Shown piece by piece: positions 12,239 through 23,798 of a stretch of 64,000 nt of DNA. A program made the position numbers and the translations under genes. This stretch comes from Antitrichia curtipendula (Eukaryota > Streptophyta > Bryopsida > Hypnales > Leucodontaceae), in contig OX579636.1 in the NCBI GenBank assembly GCA_951230915.1, positions 34,345,567-34,409,566 on the forward strand, read 5' to 3'. Position 1 is the first letter of the stretch. Every line of letters begins with the position of its first letter. The notes beneath the pieces were generated by a model that did not search any database, had not been told where the DNA came from, and saw nothing but the letters and a program-made list of their open reading frames with translations.

Positions 12239-13942
12239 ATGGTTTCGTACGCTGACTCGGTTCGTGTGGAGCATGCTCCGACAGCTCCCACAGCCTCGGG
12301 TGAGGCAAGGGCGAAAGGCGCAGTGCTGCGGGAGGAACGTCAAGTCGAACCGGAACTTGTTGCGGCAGTCACCAGCATGGGGCGGAGAGACACTTTCCAC
12401 CCCACCATTGCCGTTCCAGGTGAACAACTTCCGGCGGGTTTCTCGAGGAGCTGCGCCGGTTTCCTCCTCAACAATAATGTGCTCAAAGTCCAGGTGAATA
12501 AAAACTTGGTTCGCAAAGAAACTGAATTTTTAATGAAACATTCGATTGTGGCTTACTTTGTCGGCGGCAAGCTTTCTAGAGAAGCAACTTCGCTCTGGGT
12601 TCGCAGCTTGCAAGTGGGAGTTGGAGGATGGGTGGAAATTGGGAGGGACCTCGGCAGAGGTTTCTTTCAAATACTGACAAAGCAGCACGCGGTGACTCAG
12701 AAGCTACTCATGCTCACCCCACACCGATCCAGATGGGGCACATGTATACTGCAGACATGGACACCCGGTTTCAATGCTAACAAGCCCTCGGGACTTAAAG
12801 TCCCAACTTGGGTGACATTAAAAGACGTTCCCGATGAATTACTGGGAGTTGCATCGAAGATAGCCAGTGGGCTCAAGGAGCTCCTGGGTACCGATAATCG
12901 CAACAAGTACACCAATGATCAACGATTCTGCGTTGGCCTCACCTCTGGGAGCGGCTGGAAGACGGAGATCGCAGTAGCGAATGAGTTCGCAGGAGGCGAA
13001 ACTGTCCTCCGAGTAGACTACTGTAATCTCCCGATTCGTTGTCGGGTATGCCTAGCAACGGACCATCTCGTGAAAGACTGCCTGGGGCGGGCAAGCAAGC
13101 CGAAACAAGGCGAAGCAGCAGCTGCAACAGAGGGGGACGCGAGCTCCGATTCGGTAGCAAAGAACGACGCCGATTTGGCTTCAACGGAGGGGGCATCGAT
13201 ATTACCCGGTCCACCTCCTATCGGCCCTGGGCAACAGCCGACGCGGTTCGAGCCTAGATTGAACAAGGGAGGGATTGACAGTACATCGACTTCACATGCG
13301 GGCTCCCGTAGAATCCAAGGCATGAGTCGACGATCGCAGCCGCAGACCCACGGGACCCAAGTCGACAGTGCAGTTCACGAACAGGGTGTCGTATCGCCCT
13401 CCCAAGCCAACAGTGGCCCCAGCTCCAGGCTCACACCGCCATACGAATGGAACGGGTGGGAGAAGGTGAGTAGGGGTCCAAAAATTCGTGGTCCAAATGT
13501 TGAAAATCAGCGGGTCCGAGCACGAGCAGGGGTTCACGTAGCGGAAGGCGCCACCCCAATGGTTTTCCAGGCAAAGGCCGGAGCCCAGACTGTCCCACGA
13601 GCCGGGTCCCCTCCGATGACGACTCCACGCCGGAACCACTCACCCGGCACGAGGGCCACATCGACCCTGTCCTCAGGCAAAGGGAAGGCACCTCGGGTGA
13701 ATCCCAGGACAACACCTACGCCGGCGCGCCGATCGACCCGACCTGATGGAGCCTCGACAGTAGCTGCCAATGTCCCAAAGGCTGCTAGGCAAGCCAGTGG
13801 TCGATTGGCGATTGACCCCCTGCGGGGGATTGAGGCTCGATTGCTCACAGGGCCCCCATATCGGGCGGGGCAGAAAGTGATGTCACCCCAACCCCAGGAG
13901 TGGAGCAAGGGGATGTTGTGCAATCGAGCGCCCTCGGACTGA
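12239..13942 (+). CDS. LINE ORF1 protein (DUF4283, CCHC zinc knuckle)
   Basis: The first good ATG is 12239 (MVSYADSV), giving 567 residues. Residues about 75-250 have the plant DUF4283 pattern, including WTPGFNANKPSGLKVPTWV. A CCHC knuckle (C-x2-C-x4-H-x4-C, CRVCLATDHLVKDC) spans residues 268-281. The remainder is a Pro/Ser/Arg-rich tail expected to be disordered. ORF1 proteins of plant L1 elements bind the element RNA and form the RNP. The frame ends in TGA at 13942, while a second open frame from 13834 to 14628 carries on in the -1 register with similar composition. The C-terminus is therefore probably split by an indel or reached by frameshifting. Confidence 0.85.
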   Translation: MVSYADSVRVEHAPTAPTASGEARAKGAVLREERQVEPELVAAVTSMGRRDTFHPTIAVPGEQLPAGFSRSCAGFLLNNNVLKVQVNKNLVRKETEFLMKHSIVAYFVGGKLSREATSLWVRSLQVGVGGWVEIGRDLGRGFFQILTKQHAVTQKLLMLTPHRSRWGTCILQTWTPGFNANKPSGLKVPTWVTLKDVPDELLGVASKIASGLKELLGTDNRNKYTNDQRFCVGLTSGSGWKTEIAVANEFAGGETVLRVDYCNLPIRCRVCLATDHLVKDCLGRASKPKQGEAAAATEGDASSDSVAKNDADLASTEGASILPGPPPIGPGQQPTRFEPRLNKGGIDSTSTSHAGSRRIQGMSRRSQPQTHGTQVDSAVHEQGVVSPSQANSGPSSRLTPPYEWNGWEKVSRGPKIRGPNVENQRVRARAGVHVAEGATPMVFQAKAGAQTVPRAGSPPMTTPRRNHSPGTRATSTLSSGKGKAPRVNPRTTPTPARRSTRPDGASTVAANVPKAARQASGRLAIDPLRGIEARLLTGPPYRAGQKVMSPQPQEWSKGMLCNRAPSD

Positions 13943-14628
13943 TGGAAATTGTACTGACCAGTCACGAGACCGGGCAAAACACATTGGCAGTGTCTACACA
14001 CACGGAGGACAGCCTTGCATTCGAGTCACATGGGCCAACTGCCAGGGGGGCTTCACTCGCAGATGACGGGGCTATGGAAGTTGACTGTCCAGGGGAGCCA
14101 GACGGTACGCGTCCAAGTATCGACCTCAATGGCATGGCCTCTGGACCTTCATTGTCGCAGCCGGGAAATAGCACTGGAGGAGCTCCAGTCTCAGGGCCAG
14201 GGCCCATTCGAGTCGGGGAGAGAGACTGTGAGCCCACCCACCCTGCATCAAGTACATCTACCCCAAATACCCCGGGGCCTACTTGGTCTATTAACTCCCT
14301 CCCAGACTATCTACGTACGGAGTTTATGGAGTGGTACCGTGCAAACTGTGATCCATTAGGCATTGGGGGATTCTTGACACCGCAACCGAGGCGGCTTACA
14401 GGACTCCAAATGTTAAGACGTGAAGAGATCTCTGAGTCAGCTAAACGGCAACGCACTTCTATCCTTCAGAATAGACGGAATACGCCATCACGGTCAGAGG
14501 GCGGTGGGTCAGCTATTAGGAGAAGTTTGGCGGATAGTACAGCCTCTAGGGGGCCCCTTGTGTTTCCAACCCCCCCCACTCTACATCATGATAGTTACAA
14601 TACTATCTCAAAACCTTCAGGGTGCTAA
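13834..14628 (+). CDS. LINE ORF1 C-terminal extension in the -1 frame
   Basis: This frame opens after a TGA at 13831-13833, overlaps the end of ORF1 by about 109 nt and overlaps the start of ORF2 by 41 nt. The sequence is Pro/Ser/Gly-rich, like the ORF1 tail, then has a more ordered section near its end (SINSLPDYLRTEFMEWYRAN). It has no ATG near its beginning. I read it as the displaced C-terminus of ORF1, by mutation or programmed -1 shift, rather than as an independent gene. Confidence 0.5.
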   Translation, partial: GSIAHRAPISGGAESDVTPTPGVEQGDVVQSSALGLMEIVLTSHETGQNTLAVSTHTEDSLAFESHGPTARGASLADDGAMEVDCPGEPDGTRPSIDLNGMASGPSLSQPGNSTGGAPVSGPGPIRVGERDCEPTHPASSTSTPNTPGPTWSINSLPDYLRTEFMEWYRANCDPLGIGGFLTPQPRRLTGLQMLRREEISESAKRQRTSILQNRRNTPSRSEGGGSAIRRSLADSTASRGPLVFPTPPTLHHDSYNTISKPSGC

Positions 14629-17600
14629 TAACCCTTCGAAGGTTGATATTTTGAAGAATTATTTTTTGACATTGAAATCAAGCTTGGATTTTTTATGTTT
14701 TCAAGAACATCGACTGCGGGGAGATAAACTCTTGGCCCTAGGACACAACATATGGCCTAGGGCTAAGTTCTTTTGTTTAGAGGCTTCCACTGGTTATGGA
14801 CATGCACTTGGTGAGGAAGGGGCTGCCAAAGGGGGAGTGTGTTTGTGGGTCTCCCCTACCATCCAACATCTAGTATCAAGTTTGGGCTTCTCCAAATGTG
14901 GAAGAGCACAGTGGGTGAGATTAAGTGGCATGCCAGGAGGAGACGTGGCGGTTTTGAATGTCTATGCTTCTACCTCTTCGCGGGAGAGAATTGAATTATG
15001 GACCGAACTTTTCTCGGGCTTGGCCAAGGATTGTAAGTGGCTTTTGTGTGGCGATTGGAACTTTGTGGAGCATTCCAAAGACAAGTCTAGTATGTGTGGT
15101 AAGCTAATTTCTCCTACTGAGCACCTTGCCTTCTTCCGTTTAATCAATGCTCTCAATGTCGAGGAGGAATTTCCACACTCCAACCCCATTAAATTCTCTT
15201 GGGATAATAAGAAGCGAGACGGAGCAAGAATTTTAGCTAGACTTGATCGCATTTATTCCTTTCAGCCGGGTGGAGGGCAACCAAGCCCTATCATGGAGTA
15301 TTTTATTAAGGGGGATAGTAACCATTCGGATCACCTTCCAGTGTGGGGCAAATTCTCTTTGCAAGCAACAGCCCCACGGAAGTCTTCTTATAAGATGAAT
15401 GGCCGCTACCTCGAGGATGTCGAAGTTCGAGCCAAAATTACTCACCTTTGGGAGTCTTGTCAGGGACGGGGCTTCTATAGTAAGCTCCGTAAGGTTGTCA
15501 AATTCTATAAGGAGTATTGCTTAAAGGCGGCTAAGAAGCAGAGGGAGGAGGAATTGCACTTAACGGTGCAATTAACTGAGGCTGTCGAAGCCCTCCAAAC
15601 CGATCCAGGGAACCTTGAGCTTCAAGGCACCCTTAGTGCTATTGGTGAGAAACTTGGAGTGGTAGAGAAACACCATGTAGAAGGAGTTAAGGTGAGGAAT
15701 AGGGTCCAATGGAAACGGGTGGGTGACGCATGCTCTAAAGAATTCTTTCAAGCACATAGAGATCGGGGGAGTGGCGCGAAGATCACAGAGTTGGAGGACT
15801 CAAACGGGTTGCTACATTTCGAGCAGCGCGACCTTGAGAGAATATGCTCGGAGTACTATTCAAAGTTGTATACAGCCCCACCTCCATCCCCCAGAAATAT
15901 TGATGCTGGCGACGTATGCCTCAGTGGGATTACTAATCGGCTTTCAGACTCCATGAAGGTTTCCCTTACTTCCCCCGTCAGCTTGGAAGAATTAGAGGAT
16001 GCCCTTAAGGAAATGGACTCAAGCAAAGCCCCAGGCCCCGATGGTGTCATTACCGGGTTTTTTAAGAGTTATTGGAGTCTTATCAAGAACGACTATCCCC
16101 ACATGATCTCTGAAGCAATTCGAAATGATTCCATGCCACCAGGAGTTACACGAGGTGTAATTTCCCTACTCCATAAAGGAGGTGCCCGGAGTATGCTAAC
16201 CAATTGGAGACCCATTACTTTGTTGAACGTGGCTTATAAACTCTACGCCAAAGTGTTACAACGTCGCCTTCAGCCAGTTCTGATGGAGATTATTTCTCCA
16301 GACCAGTCAGCATTCTTACCCTTACGTTTCATCTTGGACAACATCTTCTTAACCCATGAGACGATCGATTGGGCCGACCACTCATGCCAACCTTTACTTT
16401 TTTTGAAGCTTGATTTTAGTAAAGCTTATGACATGGTAGACTTGAGCTTTCTAAGGAAGGCTCTAATCGCCTTTGGCTTCCCTCCTACCTTCGTAGCCAT
16501 GACGATGTTGCTCTTTCAAGACGCCCAAGCTTCTGTCAAAGTTAATGGTGTAGAATCTCCTTTGTTCCCCATCCAGAGAGGAGTTCGTCAAGGTTGTCCA
16601 CTAGCCCCTTATTTATTTCTTATCATCTCAGAAGTCCTAAACTCGATGGTTAAAAAAGGAGTAGCGGCTGGGGCAATCAAAGGCATCAAACTCCCAGTAG
16701 AGGATCGGCAACAAGTTATGGCCCAATATACCGATGACGTCTCCCTCACACTCTTAGGAGAGGAAGACTCGGTACTAGCCACCATAAGCACACTAGACAC
16801 CTTTTGTGCAGGCACTGGATTGGTATTGAATTGGACCAAGTCGTGTGGATATTGGAGAGCAGTCGACCAGCCAATCCGCCCAACGTGGACTCACCAACTA
16901 AATATGACCTGGGCAACGGATGGAGATGTATGCAAGCTTTTAGGTTCCATCTTTGGGATGTCTTTGAGCTCTAGGGATGTTGACTCCTTCCTATTGGAAC
17001 GCCTGCAGAAGAAGTTGGGATTTTGGTGCACCGCTAAAATTAATACCACTGGAAGAGCGGTTATTGTCAATCATGTGCTCCTATCATCCTTTTATTTCTT
17101 CATTTCTATATGGGCAGGGACACGGGCAGGGGTGGCTAAATGTAAAAGCGCGGTTATGAACTTTATGTGGTCAGGGACCATGCATCGCTCTAGAGCCAAG
17201 GTGGCTTGGGCGCAGTGTTGTCAAACGAAGGACAAAGGGGGCCTAGGGTTAATCAATCCAACAGATGCTTTGGTCTCCTTAATGGCCAAGTGGATTGTCA
17301 AAGCATGTGAACCTAACGACTCTAACCTTCATGTCCTTCTACGTTATCGCCTATCTTGCTTCCAGCCGTATAGTGGAGGACGCTGGACTCACAGCATGGA
17401 GTTTTTCACCATTTCGAGGTTTCAAGCTCGCCAAGGGTCAAAGACATGGGTTAGAGCATGTGAAGCATGGCGGAAGATCGTGGGTGAAGTGATGCCAGTC
17501 CCCCCAGACATACCGGAAGAGGTGCAGAGAGAATCCCTCTGGTGGTCCCCTTTCTCATCTTAGATTGGGCTAGGATTTTCTCGATTGAGGGCTGCCAAAC

Positions 17601-18901
17601 TCCACCAAGCGGGCCTACGCACTGTGGGAGACGCTTGGCTACAGGGGAGGTTCCTATTGGGAGAGGAGGCGTCGGAGAAATATGGGTTACTAGTGGAGGA
17701 ACATGGAGCATGGGAAGCCACGACTCGAGCCCTCCAACGCATGTGGGGGACCCTGCTTACCGATATCTCTCCCCCGCCAACTGCAGGGGAATGGTTGGGC
17801 TGTTTTGAGGAGGACGTACCATATCCTTTGTTTGTCATCCAGATGAGTACCAACCACTTGGTGCGAGTAGGGGGTCTTGCCCAACCATGGACCTTCTCCA
17901 AGGCTGAAAGGCTGCATGAGGTTCGCCGCTTGTCAGGTACCTTAGCTGAGTGGAAGCCTCCAACTGTCTTGATGACAGGAGATGATCAACGCTTCACCAC
18001 TCACGAGGTCTTTCATAGGGTGCGGGTCACCAAGGTTTTGCGTGGCTCCAGACGGATGACAATCTTCCTCTACTTTGGACGGGTCGACAAGCTCAAATGG
18101 GACCCAAAGAAATTCCAATGGAACGGTAGCCAAGGGCCAGTCCCTTTCATGGAGTTCAGCTCTAGACTGGGGAGAGAAATCCTTAGGGACAAGCAAGTCA
18201 TCCCAAGTGTGGTAGAGAGGAAGTGGCAAGGGATTTTGCCCCTTACTCACCGTCTACAATGGAAGACAGTGTGGGTCAAATCTCGTACACCAAAAGAAGC
18301 AGGGCTGCTGTGGTTAGTGTGGCACAGAGCGGTTGCGGTGAACGCGTGGAGAGGATGTATCCACCACACACTCGACACTGGCTGCCCCATATGTCCTCTA
18401 CGGTCCCACGAGTCAGTCTTACACAGGTTCTGGGAGTGTCCATCAGCGCAACGGGGGTGGCAATGGGGCATTCACATCATGAATACCCTTGTTTCCACCA
18501 GGGAGGCAATCGGACCATGGCGGCCGCTTACGTGGAAACAGGGTATTTTCTCGACCCGTATCCCTCGCCGGTTTGGCATTGTGAGTAGTATTTGGGTGCT
18601 CCTTCGCACGGTCATTATGTGGACTCTCTGGATTGAGCGGAATGATGCCGTCTTCAATGACATCCGTTGGCACCCTGCCAAGCTGCTGCAATGCATCTGG
18701 TTAAGTCTTGTAGACTATGGGCGCATGGAGTGGGACACCGTTTGTAGGCATCAAGCTAAGTGTTCTATTAGGGGGGAGTTAGCCCAGACTCGGTTCATCT
18801 CTAGGTGGGCGCGTAGCGCGGTCTTTGCTGAGATGATTGATGGCTCCCCTAGATGGATGCTTGCTGGGCCTAGGGCTGGTTTTGTCTTCCAACCCCCTTA
18901 G
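14588..18901 (+). pseudogene. LINE ORF2 (endonuclease-reverse transcriptase) with in-frame TAG
   Basis: From ATG 14588 the frame runs 1437 codons with one TAG at 17561-17563 (codon 992). Frame and homology continue unbroken on both sides. The endonuclease is at residues 1-250 with conserved NLQG, QEH (E40), GDWN (D156, N158) and SDH (D248, H249). RT motif A is KLDFSKAYD (D609), motif B is RGVRQGCPLAP, and motif C is Y714-T-D-D where plant LINEs usually have YADD. A C-terminal Cys/His cluster (CPIC...H...C, near residues 1265-1290) is the zf-RVT region. The TAG cuts after the RT core and would remove the zinc region, so target-primed reverse transcription by this copy is doubtful unless the stop is read through. 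Confidence 0.88.
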
Positions 18902-18914
18902 TTTGTTGGCGCTT

Positions 18915-18932
18915 GGGGGGGCATGCCCCCCC
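18915..18932. other. Perfect 18-bp palindrome in the LINE 3' UTR
   Basis: Seven G, CATG, seven C. It lies 14 bp after the ORF2 stop and would form a strong GC stem or a self-complementary DNA site. Confidence 0.8.
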
Positions 18933-18983
18933 TGTCACGCCCCTGGTGTATTTTATGTCTGGTCTGTCCTCGTGTCTTTCTTG

Positions 18984-19004
18984 CCCAGGCCGCTTGCGGC
19001 TGGG
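18984..19004 (+). other. GC-rich hairpin in the LINE 3' UTR
   Basis: CCCAGGCCGC, TT loop, GCGGCTGGG, with one bulged G. It lies about 50 bp before the A-rich tail. 3' stem-loops serve as RT recognition sites in some LINE families; that role here is inference. Confidence 0.6.
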
Positions 19005-19064
19005 TGTTTGTTTCTTTTTTTCCTTGCAGTAAAGTTTCCTTTACTTGTGTCAAAAAAAACAAAA

Positions 19065-19081
19065 AAACTTTGTTCCTCAAT
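19065..19081. repeat. LINE target-site duplication, right copy
   Basis: AAACTTTGTTCCTCAAT directly follows the A-rich tail. One mismatch to the left copy. Confidence 0.85.
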
Positions 19082-19267
19082 AACTTTTGCATACAGTATC
19101 CAAATTCCATGTTTTTTGGTACGTTGGAACCTCCTTTCACTTGCCTACAAGAACATATGAAAATTTGACCAGTTTAACAATAGTAACTAGGCTCAGTAGC
19201 AAAAAGTGGCGGTTTTGGGTGTACCTACTTTAGTTATGCCAAAGAAAGACCATTTCTTTTGTACAAG

Positions 19268-20670
19268 ACGTGGTCTGTATTTTGTGAGCCAAGTAAGGTT
19301 GACTAAGTCGAGTAAGTTTTAGTTTTGCCAGAGTATTGACCAGCGCTGCTCCGCACATGCAGAATCTTTTCTTATTTTTTTCTTTATTTTTAACCCCTAA
19401 AACCCCGTTTGCCCCCTCGGGGGACAGTTTGGGTCTGGGTAGGTTCCTATTGTCTCAATTTGAAGTGAATTTTTTTGAGATTTTTTGAGGTTGTGTAGCT
19501 TTGCAATAGCTTTGTGGATATATAATTTTTGTTTCAATTGGATGTCGGATGAAAAAATTATGGCACAATGAGTAAGAAATGGAGATTGGCGGGCAGCCCA
19601 AAAAAAATTACAAAAAGTCAAAAAAAAAAAAAAATTGAATTTTTTTTCCTAAAAGATTATGTTTTACCTATACGTGAAGCTTTGATTCATTTTGTTTGGA
19701 CTAGGGATGAGAAAGTTATAGACAATCTTAGTTTTTCGGTCAATTTAAGCATCTTCTTGGAAAAAAAACTTTTAGTTCAACTTTGAATGCTAATATCTTC
19801 CAATCCATACGGTCAAATTTGATGAATTTTTTACTGCATGATCTCAGACAAGTTAAGTACAAGATCCTACGGTTAAATTCCTAAAAAAACAAAAAAAATT
19901 GGTTTCCTTAAGTGAATATAGCAGAAGTGATAGTTTTGAGTGGTTTTTGACAGGAAACACCCTCGGGATTTAAGGGGTTAAACGAATGAAACGGAACATG
20001 CAAAATCTTTCTTTGCAACTTGGAGTCGACAGAGTGACAGGGTGACGTTCAGTCAAAGATTTATCATAATCTATTATACATAAGGTAGACAAGCCTATTA
20101 CCACCCTGATTTGCGATCTGACTATGTTGGAGTCAACTTCAATGGGGGCACCTATTTTTCAAAGGTGTATGCATGTTTCACAAATCAAACCCAAGTGGAA
20201 TTATAATTTTCTGATGAAAATTGAAATTTCTATGAATTTTTGAAGTTGACTGCCCTGAAATTACAAATCCGCCCATGGATTAATTTATAAAATTGAGATC
20301 AACAACCCATTACCGCCATAGATTGTATCTATGAGTACTTGGATATCCACCAATCAATGGTAGACACGTTACCCAAGCTGGATTAATGAGCTGATTTTGC
20401 CAGAAAAATAGATGGACTTAGATGAGTTTCAGGGTGATAATGGGGCCAAAAGTCAGATGTCGGAAATAGGAAGCTGACGGGAATAGGCTGGTTTACCTTA
20501 ACGCAAGGAAATAAAGTCAGTCACTTGCTTGCTTGAATGATTATAATACTCCAGTCGGTAAGAAAGATAAGAATGTTAGCTCCAAGTCAACAGGAATCAA
20601 GGCTGAGCGAGGTGGAGAACTGGAGATGCCAATGCTCAATAATTCTAGAGACTACAGTTTGTGGCTTACA
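19268..20670 (+). repeat. Dispersed repeat R, interrupted copy
   Basis: Blocks at 19268-19389, 19982-20070 and 20505-20670 match the more compact copy at 33112-33390 and the reverse copy at 30725-31082. Diagnostic strings are GCAACTTGGAG, TGACGTTCAG, ACTTGCTTGCTTGAATGATT and GTCAACAGGAATCAAGGC. A TTAA element (19394-19977) and about 430 bp of other sequence interrupt this copy. Its nature is unknown; no coding frame or TIRs were found. Confidence 0.6.
19394..19977. mobile_element. TTAA-type inverted-repeat transposon, copy E
   Basis: Left end CCCCTAAAACCCCGTTTGCC, right end CCTCGGGATTTAAGGGG, TTAA at 19390-19393 and 19978-19981. It is 584 bp, the shortest full copy, and shares subterminal sequence with the copy at 333-1115. 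Non-coding. Confidence 0.75.
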
Positions 20671-22856
20671 TAAGTTTTCAGTTGAAATTCAAAATGTATG
20701 AATTTTGCAGGTTTGGGTTTTTGATCTTTAACATTTAATATAATCTCGAGAATGGATCATGTTTATCATCTATAGTAATTGTCTTGTATTTCCCGTATAT
20801 GCTTTTTTCTTTAATTTAGTAGTTTAGTAATTCAGTAATTTGGTGTTTGGCAATTGTGAATGGAAGTTGTGAATTTTATTTTACTACTTGCTTACAAATT
20901 CAAATATGTGGGTTATGGGTTCTTGTATTGTAATATTGGTTTGGGTTACCGGCTTGATTTTGCAATATAATTTTGTCAATTGAATGAAAGTATTCTGAAG
21001 ATTTGATTTTAGTACCAGCTTATAAATTCAAAGAACTAAATTATGGGCTCTACTTTGTCTTGGGTTCATGGTTTTAAGTTGTGACTTTGATTTTGTAGTA
21101 TAATTTTGTTAACTGAATAAAAGTCTTTGGTTTGGATTTGCTATTTGCTTTCCAATTGTAAGATGTAATGGAATATGATTTATTGTTGGCATGAAAACTT
21201 AAAATTGTTTTTTATCTTTGGGGGGCATTTTTTGGCTTGGTAGATTCTAATTTATTTTTTGTATAATATTTGAAAACTAATAACATTGGATTTGGGGATT
21301 TGGTTTAAGGTTGTTTGTCTACCTTAGATAAGATATTGGAATATACATTGTGGATTCATTTTAGTTTTCTAATGTTGTATTGATGCTTGTAGTAAATGGA
21401 GGCCTGCAAAGTCTATGTTGCACATATGTGTGCTTTGACTCAAAGAAGGGAATATAGCTCTGTTGAAATGGCAACGCTTACACAACTACAATTAGAGCAT
21501 CCATGTCCTTACTGACCCTCGAGTGACCATGCTTGGGATTCCAAATCATTTTTTTTCCATGAATACTAGTGTGCCATGTGCGGCTAGTACAATATAATAA
21601 AAGTAAAGTAAAAATATTTTTTAGAATTTCTTAACTCATAAAAATTTCAAAATTCAATCAATTTCACACCATAGATCTAAATGTCATGAAACAAAGCCTA
21701 TACACCCCTCCTCATAGAGGGCTTTATGACGGTACTAGGAATACGACCAAGAGACATATTTTTCAAAAGATCTCAATGTAATAAACAAAACAAACAGTCT
21801 AACTTATTTGGAACGTTGTTGGTGCCATTCTATGGCGCCTATAATTATATATATGACAAATCAATAAGCTATAAAGCTATTGGAAGCATTTTTTCATTCC
21901 CCTTTTCTTTGTTGACCTTTCATGTTGGGTTATGAAGAGTATCCAATTGAGTTTGCACTCTTGCCAATGTTTTTCTTCACGTGAATGGGAAGTTAGTAAA
22001 AAATATGGATCGCAAAATATACTATTTTAATATATTTTGGAAAATTGTTGCTCAATGCTCTAAATCTAAAATTTCTTCACAAAAATGATTTTTTTTGAGT
22101 TTGAGCCCCAACTTACAAAACAAAGGTCATCTACTCTAGTTTTTGCTCCAATTTGAATTTTGAAAAAATTCCTAATATTGAATATTTAATTGCAATTTGA
22201 ACTTTGGATGTATTTTTAATGTCTATTGAAATACAATTATAGAATGACATGAAAATTGATTTTACACTAAGATGTTTTTTATTATAATATATACACATGG
22301 TGAAATTTTCAGATTTTTTGAAATAATTTCCTATTTGATGTGATTTTTTCTTCACTTTCTCTTCAAAAATTCTCAAAAAAATTTAATTTCCCATGAAAAA
22401 TCTAAATTTTTTGTGAAGTAAAGAAGACATGTAGTAATTTCATCTCTGAAAAATAAATATAATTCTTTTTTATACATATTTAGTTGCAAAATGGTAGCAA
22501 ACTGAGTGATGGGCAATCATTATGACGCTTGAAATCAGCGGTCATGGGTCCGTCACTTAGAGGTTAAGGTATGGATTGAATTGAAGCTTCGAGGAGCTAA
22601 GAGACTTATTAGGGTTTAGAGTGGGTGTGAAAATGTGTAGATCATTAATCCATGGGTTGTGAACTGTGTTGCTAGGTTTTTTTAACCCATCAACACCACG
22701 GAGGACGTTTTACAACCAATGAATGACAAAGAATCTCTCCATGTAGGACAAAAGTGCAACTATTCATCCTCCAAATTTTGTGTGAAAAGCACATCCCTCC
22801 TATGAAGGTTCATTGAAGACTCACTGCTGTTGAATTATTTGCCACGACAACTTATA
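20671..22856. other. AT-rich spacer with a short tandem duplication
   Basis: About 20875-21005 and 21005-21135 are two degenerate copies of a roughly 130-bp unit, each with TATAATTTTGT followed by AACTGAATRAAAGT-like sequence. No gene is supported in the stretch. Confidence 0.45.
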
Positions 22857-23159
22857 AGGTAGGAGGCTGTAAAAGCAACTTGGCTCTAAAAGCAACCTCT
22901 AACACAGAGGTACATTTTACTTTATTCAATGTATCAAAACTGTACATTTCAGGAGGTGGTCGCTTTTGGAAACTATTGCGTTTCAACTTCAAAAATTTGT
23001 AACTAATTCCACAAAGGTCCAAAAAATATAAAACGATTTGGATTAGATGTCAATTCCATTTTTCTTCCTAGCAAAATCTACTGAAAATTGTTTCAAGGAG
23101 TCTAGCTTCCTTGAAATTGCAATTAGATCTTACAGGGTTGCTTTAACAGCCTCCTACCT
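22857..23159. mobile_element. MITE with AGGTAGGAGG ends and TA target duplication
   Basis: Left end AGGTAGGAGGCTGTAAAAGC, right end GCTTTAACAGCCTCCTACCT, flanked by TA at 22855-22856 and 23160-23161. It is 303 bp and non-coding. The TA target and AGGTA start are shared with the intronic MITE at 54871-55394. This is a mariner/Stowaway-like pattern by target site, inferred. Confidence 0.75.
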
Positions 23160-23794
23160 TACTCCTAAATATTGTGCCTTGTCTTTTGAGTGGATAGTAG
23201 TGAGAGAGAGAGTTGTCAATTAGTTTAAATTAGTTTTTATGACCCCCCATTCTTGTATTTTCACAGGGCTTGGTTTATTCAACCCACCATTGGGCCTAGT
23301 TGGTCCCTCCAATTCTTATATTCTTCAAATTGACTCGACTGAGCAATCAATATGGATTACTATTTGAAAATGCTTCCGTATCTATCTTCTTTTTACACAT
23401 ACATACACATATATTAATTAATTAATTTTTCAAGATCAACGGTGTTAGAGGGGTGATTCTTATTTATGAGATCAACAACTCTCAATTTTTAAAAAGAGGG
23501 TGGGGGTGGGGTGCGTTAATTGCAATTTGAACCTGGATGCATCATCACAAGAGATAGTCAAAGCCAAAGAGATTTTAAAGACAATAAATGATAGTTGTTC
23601 AAAGTATTAACAAGGCGTATCAACATATTAACCCTTCAGGATGTTAAGACCAAGAATGGCCTACAATTGTTTGTACTCTTTCAATAGTCATAATATACAA
23701 GACTTCATTTCTTGCAAAATCCTACTGAAAAAAATTCTATTGAAAATCACAAAGCAAAAGTGCATTCCCAAGTAGTCTTACAAAAAATCCTTTA
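23160..23794. other. AT-rich spacer
   Basis: Contains a (TTAA)n-like run near 23414-23427 and a G-rich run near 23500. No gene is seen. Confidence 0.45.
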
Positions 23795-23798
23795 TTAA

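Larger units (their letters stand above)
11988..19064 (+). mobile_element. Near full-length L1-type LINE retrotransposon
   Basis: The element is about 7.1 kb, bounded by a 17-bp target-site duplication and ending in an A-rich tail (CAAAAAAAACAAAAAAA). It is laid out as a 5' UTR of about 250 bp, ORF1 with DUF4283 and a zinc knuckle, and ORF2 with an apurinic-type endonuclease, reverse transcriptase and C-terminal zf-RVT region. No RNase H domain was recognised. Its base composition is much more GC-rich than the AT-rich flanks. The single TSD mismatch and a few lesions suggest a fairly recent but inactive insertion. Confidence 0.92.
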
